Positions 46,160 to 56,999 of a stretch of 64,000 bases of DNA are shown here, piece after piece; the first letter of the stretch is position 1; every line of letters begins with the position of its first letter. The stretch comes from Cristatella mucedo. Its lineage: Eukaryota > Bryozoa > Phylactolaemata > Cristatellidae. The notes beneath the pieces were generated by a model. It worked only from the letters and a program-made list of their open reading frames with translations. It ran no database searches and was not told the DNA's origin. Location of the stretch: contig WPIO01000052.1 of assembly GCA_009760855.2 (NCBI GenBank), forward strand, positions 2,482,501-2,546,500, read 5' to 3'. The position numbers and the translations under genes were made by a program.

Positions 46160-46374
46160 ATGCCATCTGTGTTCAGAGGTCTTCTCAACAGATGGGTGAC
46201 GATCGTCCTAACTCTGTGGGTGATGCTGATCATCTACATCATCGTGTCGTCGTCAAAACAGGATGTTAGTGCACTTTCGGATGCCACAGCTTTGCGGTTG
46301 GAGCAGGCACTGGCAGAGATCACTCACATAAAGCAGCAGAATGAGCAACTTCGGCAGCTGGCTAACCAACTAAA
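46160..46374 (+). CDS. FUT8: FUT8, exon 1: cytoplasmic end, signal anchor, start of coiled coil
   Basis: Alpha-1,6-fucosyltransferase adds fucose from GDP-fucose to the innermost GlcNAc of N-glycans in the Golgi (core fucosylation). This exon encodes residues 1-71. MPSVFRGLLNR is cytoplasmic, VTIVLTLWVMLIIYIIV (13-29) is the signal anchor, and HIKQQNEQLRQLANQLK is the start of the stem coiled coil, close to vertebrate FUT8 (which has LKQQNEDLRRMAESLR). The ATG at 46160 is the first in this frame and gives the expected type II topology. Donor AA|GTGAGT at 46375, phase 2. An intron of about 1.7 kb follows. Confidence 0.92.
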
Positions 46375-47589
46375 GTGAGTCCCACACACCTGGGTCAGGA
46401 ACAATTGCAGTATGCAGTGGCTGCATCGCTATAGTAACACATTGAGGACTGTGGCTTTCTTGGCTGCTGCTGTTGTTGTCTCTTGCTAGCTTCATTATTA
46501 AAATTTACCCATACCCCCAGCAAGAAGGACCTGTCAAAATCAACGATATCTAACCGCAGCACCTAGGTTAGACTATTCTCGGGCTATCAGATCTGCTATA
46601 GTGGTTTTGACTTGCACAGTCCACTTATGTTTTTAGGAAGGAGGTGGTTCTTTCCACATTTCTGCTTAATCATAACTTGTCAAATAGTGCAGTAAAGCTG
46701 ATACAATAGATCCTGCCTACCATCCAGTTGGGATATGGATGTGAACGTAGATAGCTGCTGTGTAATAGAGCAGTTTATGTACGGAGGCTGTGTCCAATAG
46801 TAGGTAGTGCTTATTCTCTCATTTTAATCTGTCTTAACAGCTAGTGGCAACTGTGCCTGGTTCAATTGTGTAATGGCCGTCCGGTTTGGCGTTGGCTAGA
46901 AGTCAGATATCTGCTTTATGCTGACCTTAGGCATGCATTATCAAGCATGCCTTAACAGTCCTATTCCATCCAGCTTTGCCATGCGCGACTTTTCCATCAG
47001 ACTTCTCATATTAACCGATACATGGCAAAGCAGAAAATCAGAAGAGTAGACCCATTTAGCACGAAAAGCCTAATATGGTGCAAAGCTTTGGTTGATCAGT
47101 TAAGGGCAGCAGACTAATGCCACATAGGCAGGCGTATCTACAGTTAATCTTTAAGATGGACTCGATAGAATAGCCGACAACTTACTGATCAGAATAAGCG
47201 TTACACACTGCATATTTTAAATAGTATCCTAGCTACGTGTTTACCTTCCTCCTGAAGGCCTATCCCATGAGCAACAGAGGAAGGCCGAAGCTATAGCCCA
47301 GTGACCAGGAGTATGCTTGCCTCTAGGGCCAGTTGTGGCATCAATACTGCACGCAATTACACAATCGTGTTTCTGAATCACAATATTTGCATTTGCTGAT
47401 CTTGCTTTATATGCTGATGTACCACTTGGCACGCATGTGTGAGATGGAACTCGACGGATTATACAGAGTGACAAGAGTGTGTGTATAGTGATGTCCCCGA
47501 AGCGTAGGCCGACCCTCAGGTTCATTGCTGGTAGATAGCGTTGACTATAAAAAAACAGCACATTGTATATGACACTCAGAAGAATAACA

Positions 47590-47746
47590 ACGTGGTGCGT
47601 GTCGAAGCCCTAAGAAGCTGCGTGTACAGTGGTGACTGCTGCTGCCACTAGTATTGAGGTCGCGGGCTCGAGCCCCGAGGCATATGTGAAGCGCCTGAAT
47701 AGAGTGTTAAGTTCTCTTGGGGCGCTATACAAATGAATTATATATT
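47590..47746 (+). mobile_element. SINE-B in FUT8 intron 1
   Basis: tRNA-like part ending gaggtcgcgggctcgagccc with a B-box-like GGCTCGAGCCC, then gtgaagcgcctgaatagag and ttctcttggggcgctatac, closing with aaatgaattatat. Confidence 0.85.
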
Positions 47747-48052
47747 AGCATTACTCGGGTGTGCATAAATTTGTCCTTGGCTGTCGGTGCTTATACACTT
47801 AGCATGTTTGAGGTAGGATATATCAGTATTAAGACTAAATATAAGTTTCGCGAGCTCTGGGTTTGGATATGTGTTCGAGTGCACGTTGGTGTGCATACTT
47901 TTCTCTGGGAATGGGCTTGGGTTGGGGTGGTTATATATGCACCACTTGCACTGCTAAGTGCCATTTTGACGATCAAAATGGGCTACTTTAATCATATCGT
48001 TGCGCCAGTTTTAGCAGGGCTGCACATGAGCTCCTTCGACCTTGTATTCCAG

Positions 48053-48249
48053 GGACAGCAAGGTGCGCTCGCTTTCTGATCAAATGCGGGACATCAATAA
48101 CGAAATGAACGATATGCACAATCAGCTGAAGAATGACGTTGCCAACGTTCCCCTTATGGGTGCTGAGGCAGCGGCCAAGATAAGGGCCCTGCAAATTCAG
48201 CTTGAGCAGCTTCACAGTGGTCGGCAAATGGCCGGGTTGCTTCCGTCTA
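48053..48249 (+). CDS. FUT8: FUT8, exon 2: stem coiled coil
   Basis: Acceptor tattccag|GG at 48052; phase 2 in and phase 1 out (donor A|GTAAGT at 48250). Encodes residues 72-137, including KVRSLSDQMRDINNEMNDMH and LQIQLEQLHSGRQM. Heptad-like and charged, as expected for the FUT8 dimerising stem; this part is poorly conserved in sequence between animals, so the assignment rests on position, phase and composition. Confidence 0.85.
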
Positions 48250-48590
48250 GTAAGTAGCAGCTTCCATCCCCGGTGTGTGCTTGACTGGTGTGTGCCATCA
48301 CTTTGAGCTTGATAATAAATGATAAGCATTCTTATTTCATGGCTAAGAACTAAAGCAGCATTAACACAAACCAGCTTATGTATGACTATCACATTAACTA
48401 GCAAGATCATCAGTGGAAGGTGACCAAGAGCATCTTGATCATGAGAGGCTGTTGGTTGGGTTGGCTGTGCAAAGGTTTGACCCTGTGAATGCAGCTTTAG
48501 TCTGTTGCTGGACAATTCACGTAGGCTAGGAAAGAGCCCGACCGTTGCTGGCCACGGCTAAACGCAAGGCAGTCCATCTTTCGAGCATCA

Positions 48591-48615
48591 CGTGGTACCA
48601 TGTCATGGTACCACG
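48591..48615. repeat. Perfect short inverted repeat
   Basis: cgtggtaccatg, one T, then catggtaccacg: a 12-bp perfect stem with a 1-bp centre, in FUT8 intron 2. Confidence 0.9.
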
Positions 48616-48729
48616 CCTTCTTTCTTCTCCTATTCAGCCGCATGCCAGTTTTTTCCAGCATACACTTCACAAGTCTGAAGTTGGATACTGTGTAGTCCCT
48701 GTCCATAGTTTCTGTCGGCAATTGCTCTG

Positions 48730-48897
48730 TCCATGTGAATTGTTCTTTTTGTGCTTATGCATCCTGACACTTTGCACGTTGTTGCTAACTAAATGATGTG
48801 CTCCCTTTCCATAATATGTTAAGTGCCTAGAAAAAGATAAGCTTAGCTCCCTTAAGGGCCTATGCAATCGTTTTAATATTATTATTGTTATTAATAG
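48730..48897 (+). mobile_element. LINE-I 3' tail, diverged, in FUT8 intron 2
   Basis: tgtgcttatgcatcctgaca, gttaagtgcctagaaaaag (hairpin left arm) and an interrupted ATT tail. Confidence 0.8.
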
Positions 48898-49434
48898 TCT
48901 CACATTAGTATTATGTACTCGACACTTTATGGAGTCGTAGAAGTCATTTTGAGAATAGAAAATGGAGTTTTCAGTTATCACTGTCGGGTTGAATGTGTCG
49001 ACTGTTCATTTCCGGCTTGCATGTCGCCTAGTGGAAGCCGTGTTGTTTTTGCTTGCTGTAGAAAGAAGTGTGCAGCAGCTGCCCTGTGCACGCAGTGGTA
49101 TGCAGTGCTTACTGCCGTAGCCGTGCTCAATGTCGTGAGCATGTCAGCCTGCAGAGTCGAGGCAGAATTTGAATTTCGTCCATTAGCTCGTATAGATAGC
49201 ATGCTTTCGGTTGCAAGGGTATGCAAATACGAACATACATTAGGTAGCTTTAATGTCCTGTTGGCATAGTGACTTTAACTTGCAGCCGTAAAACGTAAAT
49301 AAAAAAAAAATTGCTTACTGCTTACTTACCTATGCACGTACACCAGACATACATGAGGACTTAATGTGTAGGTGCTGTAGCCACCCTGTTCAAGCCTCCA
49401 ACCGGCCTTCATTGTACTTGCAAACTGAAGTGCT

Positions 49435-49551
<117 letters not shown>

Positions 49552-49915
49552 GCTGCAAAATCGCAAGGCCACCATGCTACCAGACTTCAATTGCCTGATT
49601 ATGCCATGCCTAAGACACTGGCCAGTGTAATGGGTCATTGCCGTAAACAGCCATGAAATTAGCTTTTTTTTTATATGTAATGGACGCTAGCTGCTCGTTT
49701 AGGTTACCGAATCGCAGAAGAGAAGACTAGTTAGAATCCCTGTTTGAACCTGAGACAACTGAAGATTAGAAAGAGATATTGAGAGAGAGAGAGAGAGAAA
49801 GAGAAGGGGGTTCTCGAAGAGCCCTTGACTAGTTCTAGCTGCAGTGTTGGTTTGCCAACTCCTCCCTGCCCCCCCCCCTTGGCTGTTAAGCAATCTCGGT
49901 GCACACTTGCTGCAG

Positions 49916-50117
49916 ACAGCAGTGCCTCTGCAGCATCACACGTGTCAGGCACCGAGTACGAGGAGCTGCGGCGTCGTGTTGAGAATGGAGTCGTCGAGCT
50001 TGGCTACTACATCGATTCACAGCTGAAGCGTCTGCAGGGTGCTGCCGCCGGTGCCCACGCAAACGAAGTGGCAGCTGGCATCTCTCACCTGGCTGTGAAT
50101 GCTGGCAAGCAGCGAAG
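49916..50117 (+). CDS. FUT8: FUT8, exon 3: stem end and start of the catalytic region
   Basis: Acceptor ttgctgcag|AC at 49915, donor AG|GTGAGG at 50118; phases 1 in, 2 out. Residues 138-204. GTEYEELRRRVENGVVELGY corresponds to the vertebrate EILRRRIENGAKELWF block that begins the conserved part; DSQLKRLQGAAAG follows. The acceptor sits behind a pyrimidine tract that includes a C10 run. Confidence 0.9.
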
Positions 50118-50284
50118 GTGAGGACTGCTGGCCTCTGACCTCTGAGATTAGCTAGAGACCTAGAGCGAATGAGAGTGAGAGGCTAGACATGCAGTTGCGC
50201 TGCTGCTGCTGCGATTGTGCTTTTTGTTTGGTTCACTCAGTTTGCTGGTTTCTCCTAGTTTTTTGGTGTTGCTGTCGATAATAG

Positions 50285-50399
50285 GACTATTTTGAACGAT
50301 CTACACCTGCTGGGCAATGCTGACGGTGCCGGCGATTGGCGGGTGCGTGAGCACCAGGAGCTGAGTGATGTAATGCAGAGTCGAATCCACAGTCTTCAG
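50285..50399 (+). CDS. FUT8: FUT8, exon 4
   Basis: Acceptor gataatag|G at 50284, donor CAG|GTATAC at 50400; phases 2 in, 0 out. Residues 205-243. RTILNDLHLLGNADGAGDWR matches the highly conserved [20 protein letters not shown] of vertebrate FUT8, and SDVMQSRIHSLQ matches TELVQRRITYLQ. The acceptor is weak (no long pyrimidine run), but phase and homology fix it. Confidence 0.92.
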
Positions 50400-50469
50400 G
50401 TATACACATCCCAGCATGCCGCCTTCTATGAGCCTTACTACCTCTGGCGATCCTTCGTCTCAGCCATGC

Positions 50470-51440
50470 ATGTTGCGCAGATTTAATCGCCAAGCACAAT
50501 GTAGGCTTTCATGTTTGTACAGATAACACACCTGCTCCTGATCCCACTCTGCCTTCTAGCAAAGTCTCTCAACTCCCTTGCTGCATGCTTTGCTAGCATT
50601 CGCACTTGGAAGGCAACAGACCTTCCCAAATTAAATGACGATAAAAACCAACTTATTCGTTATGGGCAAAGCTAGTGTTTGAGATTAGAAAACGTTACCC
50701 TAAAAATGGGCTTGGCTGCAATATTTCCTGTAGCATCAACATGAACTCTTGATGTCCTCTCTCAAAGTGACCTTTCACTAGACAACCATATCAGTCGAGG
50801 AGTTTAAGCCAGAGATACATTACATTAACAGAGCCGAGCTGGTTTGGTCCACCGGTTAAGGTGCTCGCCCCGACCAAGGTCTGGCTGAGGTCGTGGGCTC
50901 GAGCCCCGAGGCATATGTGAAGCACCTGAATAGAGATTAAGTTCTCTTGGGGCGCTGTATAAATGAATTATATTAATTATATTAACAGAAAATTGACTTC
51001 AGCGTTTGCCACTCGCCTTTAGGTTCCTTTATTGTCGTTTTCTCCAGCCTACCTTTCCAAAATATTTCCTTATCAGACTAGGCACCGTATCACCTGCTCT
51101 CCTGACTCCAATCGTTTGGCTATGCTTCGAACCAACCTGAAATCCTTTGTAGATCATGCTTTCACTTTGTATGTACCCAATGCCTGGAATCCACTCACGA
51201 CTGATGCTGCGACATCCCATGACTTTGCAGCATTTAAAAAAGAAGCTTAAGACACGCCTGCTCCTCACAGCATTTGTAGGGTCTGTACGAACTATGTGCG
51301 CCTGTGCCTGCTGACACTGTGCATTTTATCACTAAACATTTGGCATGCTTCCTTTGCAGCATGTGTAAAGTGTCTGGAAGGAGATTTAGTTCTCTTTAGG
51401 CACTATGCAACTGTCTTCTTCTTCTTCTTATTATTATTAG
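50470..51440 (+). mobile_element. LINE-I copy L in FUT8 intron 4, split by a LINE-II scrap and a SINE-B
   Basis: Left half 50480-50800 covers the RT region after motif B, with the YADD site destroyed (acagataacac), and reads through DNHIS. The right half 50986-51440 resumes at KIDFSVCHSPL-like sequence, continues with LKSFVDHAFTLYVPNAWNPL and ends with the 3' tail. Between them lie a short LINE-II-like end (50797-50830, gttt aagccagagatac with attacattaac) and SINE-B. Confidence 0.8.
50832..50975 (+). mobile_element. SINE-B, best preserved copy, nested in LINE-I
   Basis: tRNA-like head: agctggtttggtccaccgg, ttaaggtgctcgccccgacc (A-box region at the ccaccggttaagg) and gtcgtgggctcgagcccc (B box). 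Then catatgtgaagcacctgaat, agagattaagttctcttggg and gcgctgtataaatgaattat. Its 3' third matches the LINE-I end in order and sequence. Confidence 0.9.
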
Positions 51441-51444
51441 TCCT

Positions 51445-52445
51445 ATGCAAACCTGCCAGACTTGTGCAGTTTTGCTGGTAGCTGCAACTGCGGTCTCTTC
51501 TAGCAGCTTGCCGTCAGCCAACACGGTTGCTTGGCCCAATCGAGCATCGGCCAAGATGCTGGTTTCGGACAAGTGCGTGACCTGGGCTGCAACTTTTCTA
51601 GGAAATGCTTATGTTGCTTTTCTGCAAGCTTTTTGGGACCTCTGGCACACCAGTAGCTCTATAGCATAGGCTGCTCATTAAACTTGGCCACTGGTAACAT
51701 GCGAAACTGAGACACTGGCCACTTGTCTTGCCGGCAATATACCGCAAGAGACCAACTGCTATAGCATTTCCTGCAGTGTCTCTTGTCGATACAATGCCGG
51801 AAAGTGTAAAATCGATTTATTTTGCTATTTCACTGCTGCAAATGGGCCACGCTGTAGTAAAGTGGTTAGGGGCAGACCTTTTAATCGTTGAGTGATTGGG
51901 TTACAGCCCTGCTGGTAGCAGGATTTTTTGTCAGTGAGTGGCTTGATTGGACTGGTCGGCATGCCAACTATTGCACTAGGGCAGGAGTGTTGAATAGTCG
52001 CTTGTGGCATGAGCCAAGAGTGATTTGTTCCAACAATAAATTAAATTGGTCTGGCCTCTTTATCGGATCGCCCTTATGGTATGAAAAGTTCGAGCATATG
52101 CATAATTTGAATTTGAGCCATGAAATTGGTCACAATATGTAAAAGGCCGGTAACAGGAAAAATCGACAAAACTCTTGTGCTTCCTGCAAAGCTTCTGATT
52201 CTCGATGTAAATAACGATGCCAGCTACCCAGAAAATAGGAGTGAGTCGGTTAGTAAATGTAGAACGACTGGGAGCCATATGCTGTGTGACTGAATAGCAA
52301 AAGGAATTTTGCTTCGAGTATGGAACAATCCTGTAATCTGTAGGTTACCGGTCCAGTGATCTAACCGATTGAGCAGTCGAGACTACTCTTCCTACGGCTT
52401 TCAACACGGCACTTTAAAGATTCGGCTTTAAATTTACAGAACACT
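51445..52445. other. FUT8 intron 4, no feature recognised
   Basis: Short open frames only; no repeat family recognised. Confidence 0.4.
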
Positions 52446-52449
52446 TACT

Positions 52450-52815
52450 GGTATTCACGGACAAAGTCTGTAGATTGTGGCATCTGATTATATAGATTTT
52501 TTGTATCTATGGGGTTAAAATTAGGTGACTGTGTGGGCCATTGCACTAACAGCAAACAAAGATTCGTCAGAATAAGTACTATACTCAAGTTCCTGTTGGT
52601 CAGGCAAGTTGGATTTCAAATCTCAAATACTCTTCATGGGAGGTCGTTACATTTGGCATCAAGATGATGAACCTGAGCACACTTCCAGGCCATCGAAGTA
52701 CTTCTCGACAAATCCTTGTTTGATGCTAATGCAGTTGCCCAGCCAGCCTACTGATCGGAATGCCATAGAGCTACTATGGAGCAATAACGACAGGCAGCTG
52801 AGGCAGGGTCTCCAT
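52450..52815 (+). mobile_element. Tc1/mariner transposase remnant in FUT8 intron 4
   Basis: 52609-52815 reads GGRYIWHQDDEPEHTSRPSK and LPSQPTDRNAIELLWSNNDR. This is the Tc1-like pattern WQQDNDPKHTS followed by WPSQSPDLNPIEHLW, with the second and third catalytic acidic residues still recognisable (D of HQDD, E of IELLW). The N-terminal DNA-binding half and terminal inverted repeats are not visible. Confidence 0.8.
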
Positions 52816-52879
52816 TAGTATCCAACCTTTTCAGTAATACTCAGGTTCTGTTGAATGTGCTATAGCAGAAGAGACCATG

Positions 52880-53010
52880 CCGAAGCTGGTGGCCTCTATG
52901 CCTGGTTAGATAAGCAATATCATAAAGAACAGTGATGGGTGACATCGCTCTTGGTGGATACAAACCAAGAGCATGTGTGTGCTTGTTCTTGGGCTGCCAA
53001 TAAATATTTT
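52880..53010 (-). repeat. Dispersed repeat also seen at 60233-60370
   Basis: The minus strand reads gaaaatatttattggcagcc then aagaacaag; the plus strand at 60233 reads the same words. The remaining similarity is weak (about the ggttagttg and cacc words), so only a short repeat is claimed. Confidence 0.45.
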
Positions 53011-53437
53011 CACTTGCTGCGTGCAATTTTAATGCTCCTGGTGTCGTGGTAAATTCTCCTTAAACTCCCTAACAGAGTAGGGCATCAGCAGCTGCTGCTG
53101 TGCACCAAGAATTTTTTTGACTGGTGCATGTATTGAACGGTGCAATTGCCACACAACCACTTTTCTCCGACTTACATTGGCTCTCGATCAAGCAGCCTAT
53201 CACTTTAAAAGACCGAGACCCACAGGTTGAGAAACCTTTGACCTAGAGTCAAATGGTCGTGTGCAAGAACGTTGCTTGACGTGCTTGAGCACTTGTGCAT
53301 TGCAACTACGTCGCCATCTATCAGCATGTCATTCATTCATTTTTTTTCTGCCTGGTGCTTGTCGTTACCTCAGCTCGTGGTCTATGTAATGATCCATACG
53401 GTTACACAGACTCATGCTCTGGTGTACACCGCTGCAG

Positions 53438-53678
53438 AATCCAACCGACTGTGGGGCAGCACGTAAGCTTGTGTGCAACCTCAACAAAGGCTGCGGTTAC
53501 GGATGTCAGCTTCACCATGCTGTCTACTGCTTCATGGTCGCTTATGGCACGCATCGAACGATGGTGCTGCAGTCGAGCGGCTGGCGCTATGCCTCTGCAG
53601 GCTGGGAGAGTGTGTTTAAGCCGATAAGCAACACTTGTGCATCGCCGGCCGACCAGAGCACGGCTGCTATGTGGAGAG
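53438..53678 (+). CDS. FUT8: FUT8, exon 5: conserved Cys-rich block
   Basis: Acceptor ccgctgcag|AAT at 53437 and donor AGAG|GTAAGG at 53679; phases 0 in, 1 out. Residues 244-324. [32 protein letters not shown] and [20 protein letters not shown] are nearly the same as vertebrate FUT8, with all the Cys positions kept (VCN, GCGYGCQ, YCF, TC). This block helps build the donor-binding half of the GT-B-like fold. Confidence 0.95.
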
Positions 53679-54084
53679 GTAAGGAGGTGTCATGGCTCAC
53701 CCCATCACAGCTGCTGCCACGAACTAAGTGACCTTGCCTCTCCAGTCACCTTGCTGTGCTCAGCCCCTGGCTGTCTGAGCTCTGTAGGTTTTCCATCTCA
53801 CTTATACAGCATGGAGGACAATGCATCGCACGCTGTTGCAGTTGCAGTATGTGTTCCTGCATGTTGCCTTAGCTGCTATGCATAGTCTTGATCCACAGAT
53901 AGTCGGTAATTGCTTACAAGTAGCGTTTGCGCCTGCCGGTCTCGGGAGCAGATGGAGGTGAGTGCTCTGTGGCACTCCGTCAGACTGATCTGGTAGCTGG
54001 CGGCCAGGCTCTTCTTTGATTAACCTAGACCAGCCGACAGAATAGCTGCCGGCCATCATTTGATGCCTCGGCTTTATTTGGTCT

Positions 54085-56005
54085 GATGCGTTGCTGCGCT
54101 TTAGCTATCACGACTAGAGAGCATTCCTTGATCAACATCGCTGCCTTGATGAGCAGAAACTTCTATTCGGATGACACTCAGTTGTACCTTTGCTTCGATA
54201 TCTCCCAGCCCCCCAGCACATCGAATTCTCTCAACTTTCTTGCTGCATGTATTGATGACATCCACACATGGATGGCAGCAAACATTCTTAAATTGAATGA
54301 TGATAAAATCAACCTACTAGTTATGGACAAACCAAGTATGATTCAGAAATTGGAAAACGTAATGCTCAAGATCGGCTTTGCCAGCATATCTCCCCCCCCC
54401 CCCCATAAAGAGCGGCCTCGGGCGATTCCTAGCGTGGTGTGGACCTTTACCTGATTTCTCCGTGATACCTTCGGGCATTCCACTGCTATCTTCGCTGTGA
54501 CTACTTATGAGCTGTCCTTTGATATGCTACACAAAACAGGACCTGCTTAGCATAAGGTGAGAACCTTCCTGCATCCTGCATTTGCCCTATCAACAGCTCG
54601 GAGGTTTGAGCACGAGTCTCCTTTGCTAAAAGAGCTAGGATGGATGCCGGTTGAGCTACGGATACAGAGCAAAGCTCTTACGTTGACCCACAAGGCCTGC
54701 CACGGGTTGGCTCCTTCGTACCTAGCTGAACTGCTGCATCAATTTCAGCCTCTTTGCGCCCTCAGGTCTTGTGAGGACAATAAATTAGCTGTTCTATTCC
54801 TTCGCTTAAAGACCTTACGAGACAGAAGCTTTAGCTCTGCAGGTCCTAGACTGTAGAACTCGCTTCCACAATTCTTACGAAACGACAACTACTCTCCTAC
54901 TGCCGAATATGGCTCATCCTTTTCAGCAGTCCTGGGCTGCTACTTCCATGCTACTCACTACCTCAACTGGTCTCCTGACTCTGCTATGCTTCCCACTTTC
55001 TCTTTGTTGCGTGAGACGAAGTCTGTTGGCTACCGAATGTGTACCGAAAACTGCTTGGGCTATGAATGCGCTATACAAAACTCTCCTGCGTAGCACCCGC
55101 ATAGTCTTTATGACTTTGTGGAGTTACAGACGGAGATACATTGCATTACATATCTCCTTTTGAAGCTGCACGAAATTTAGGTGTCGTGTTCCAAAGTAAC
55201 CTTTCATTAGACGACCACATCAGCTCCATAGTCAATTCTGCCTACTTTCAGCTACATAACATTGCTAAAATTCGGGCTTGCCTGGACAGATATACTACAT
55301 CTAAATTGGTCCATGCATTTGTAGCATCCTGTCTGACTTATGTAACTCACTGCTTGCAGGCCTACCGGCATGTGCAATCAGGCCCTTACAGCTGGTGCAA
55401 AACTCTGCAGCTAGGCTTGTCTGTCGTGAGCATCACAGTTGCCCACGTCTCACCACTTCTTGCAGACCTGCAGTGGCTCCCAGTCAAGCAATGCATCGAC
55501 TTGACGGTTTTGTCACTCGCTTTAGGTCCCTTCATTCTTTGGCTACAGCCTACCTGTCAGATCTATCCCCCACCAGGCTAAGCATCATACCACCTGCTTT
55601 TCAGAATCTAGTTGTTTACTTATATGTCGTAAGAACCTCAAATCCTTTGGAGACCGTGCATTTAGTTCGTATGCTCCTAAAGCCTGGAACTCACTTCTGA
55701 CTTGCACAACATCTTCTGACTTGACCGCATTTAAAAAGAAAATAAAACACATTTAACTATCACAGTATTTAGTGGGTCCCTGTGATTCGTCCTTTATGTG
55801 TTTATGCGTGCTGACACTGTGCATGCTGCCACTAACTATACTTGCATGCTGACCCTGTACGTGTCACCCCTAACGAAGTTATTCTTGTTTATCGAGCATG
55901 CTATCACTTACTATTCGATCGTGCTTCCTTTGCAGCAAATGTGAAGTGTCTAGAAAGAGATTAGGTTCTCTGAGGGTGCTATAGCAAGTGTGTTATTATT
56001 ATTAA
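54085..56005 (+). mobile_element. LINE-I copy K in FUT8 intron 5, split by a LINE-II insertion
   Basis: Left half 54130-54393: YSDDTQLYLCFDISQPPS and AANILKLNDDKINLLVMDKP, ending in SASISP-like FASIS. The right half 55149-56005 resumes at SPFEAARNLGVVFQSNLSLD and runs to the C-terminal block and to the hairpin and short ATT tail (55938-56005). The LINE-II insertion between them is framed by catatctcc on both sides. Confidence 0.9.
54394..55148 (+). mobile_element. LINE-II copy J, inserted in LINE-I with a perfect 9-bp target duplication
   Basis: LINE-II sequence is clear from about 54598 (RRFEHESPLLKELGWMPVEL, LAELLHQFQPLCALRSC) to the tail gagttacagacggagataca. Target word catatctcc is at 54385-54393 and again at 55149-55157. 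The first about 200 bp after the left duplication (C run, then agcggcctcgggcgattcct) are not LINE-II as seen in the other copies; they may be a 5' transduction or template switch. Confidence 0.92.
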
Positions 56006-56210
56006 TTAGTGCTCTAAAACTGGTAGGTTGCATGTTCAACTGTGCCTCGTGGCTTTTACTGTAAGGGGTCTCATTAGGGATCTCATTAGCCCACACTAAG
56101 TTAAGCTGTGATTTTGCTTAACATTCGCTTAACACCTCTTTTGAAAGCATAGTTGTGAAAAGCTTTTGTTACCAGAGGGGTTTGTTGCAGATCATGTCCC
56201 CCCCCTCGAC

Positions 56211-56212
<2 letters not shown>

Positions 56213-56296
<84 letters not shown>
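56213..56296. repeat. (CT)n microsatellite in FUT8 intron 5
   Basis: About 80 bp of CT dinucleotides, 160 bp before exon 6, followed by an (AC)n-like acacac run (56349-56363). Confidence 0.98.
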
Positions 56297-56298
<2 letters not shown>

Positions 56299-56456
56299 AC
56301 ACACCCAATGTCCTACTTGCTCTTTCTCTGTCCATCTCACACTTGTTCGCGCACACACACACACTCGCATGCAATGACTAGGGTAAGTGCTGCCACTGTT
56401 GCGCTACTGCTAAGTGTGCTTAGTGCCTGCATGGTTTCTCCATTGTTAATGTTTAG

Positions 56457-56703
56457 GCGAGCAAGCAGATGAAGACAAGAAGGTTGTCATGCTGCCCATT
56501 GTGGATGGCTTGAGTGGGCGGCCACCGTACATGCCACTATCTATTCCGGAGGACCTCTCCGAACGTCTTAAGCGTCTTCATGGCCATCCAGCTGTCTGGT
56601 TTATCGGCCAGTTTGTACGCTACATGCTGCGACCACAGCCACACATTGCGGAGGCTCTGAAGGCTGCGCTCAAGGCCATTGACTTCAAGAATCCTATTGT
56701 CGG
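56457..56703 (+). CDS. FUT8: FUT8, exon 6
   Basis: Acceptor gtttag|GC at 56456 and donor CGG|GTATGC at 56704; phases 1 in, 2 out. Residues 324-406. VVMLPIVDGLSGRPPYMPLS and IPEDLSERLKRLHGHPAVWF match vertebrate [20 protein letters not shown] / [39 protein letters not shown] follows, ending FKNPIVG just before the GDP-fucose motif. Confidence 0.95.
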
Positions 56704-56827
56704 GTATGCTCCTATGCTCTGCCTGTCGAGAGCAGATTCTAGTCTGTAGAGCGGATGGTGAAGAAACAGCTGTAGTAAGCAAAAGATTTTCCGGGGGATT
56801 CCCTAAGTAAAGGCACAACGATGAAAA

Positions 56828-56901
56828 AGTTAGTTATATTTTCAATTTGTGTATGAATGGATCAAGTTAGTTATATTTTCAATTTGTGTATGAATGGATC
56901 A
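56828..56901. repeat. Exact 37-bp tandem duplication in FUT8 intron 6
   Basis: Two identical 37-bp units starting agttagttatattttcaatt at 56828 and 56865. Confidence 0.97.
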
Positions 56902-56999
56902 CTTTAGATTAGTATCTGACGTAGTGTAACTAGTATTGCAGCCTACTTTTGGGATGGGGATTGGCCCTGGTAAGTACAACGTCAATTTTTTGTGTGCAG

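Noticed and set aside
50840-50915. A tRNA gene on the plus strand
   Set aside because: Same reasoning: the tRNA-like head is joined to the LINE-like tail in several copies (SINE-B).
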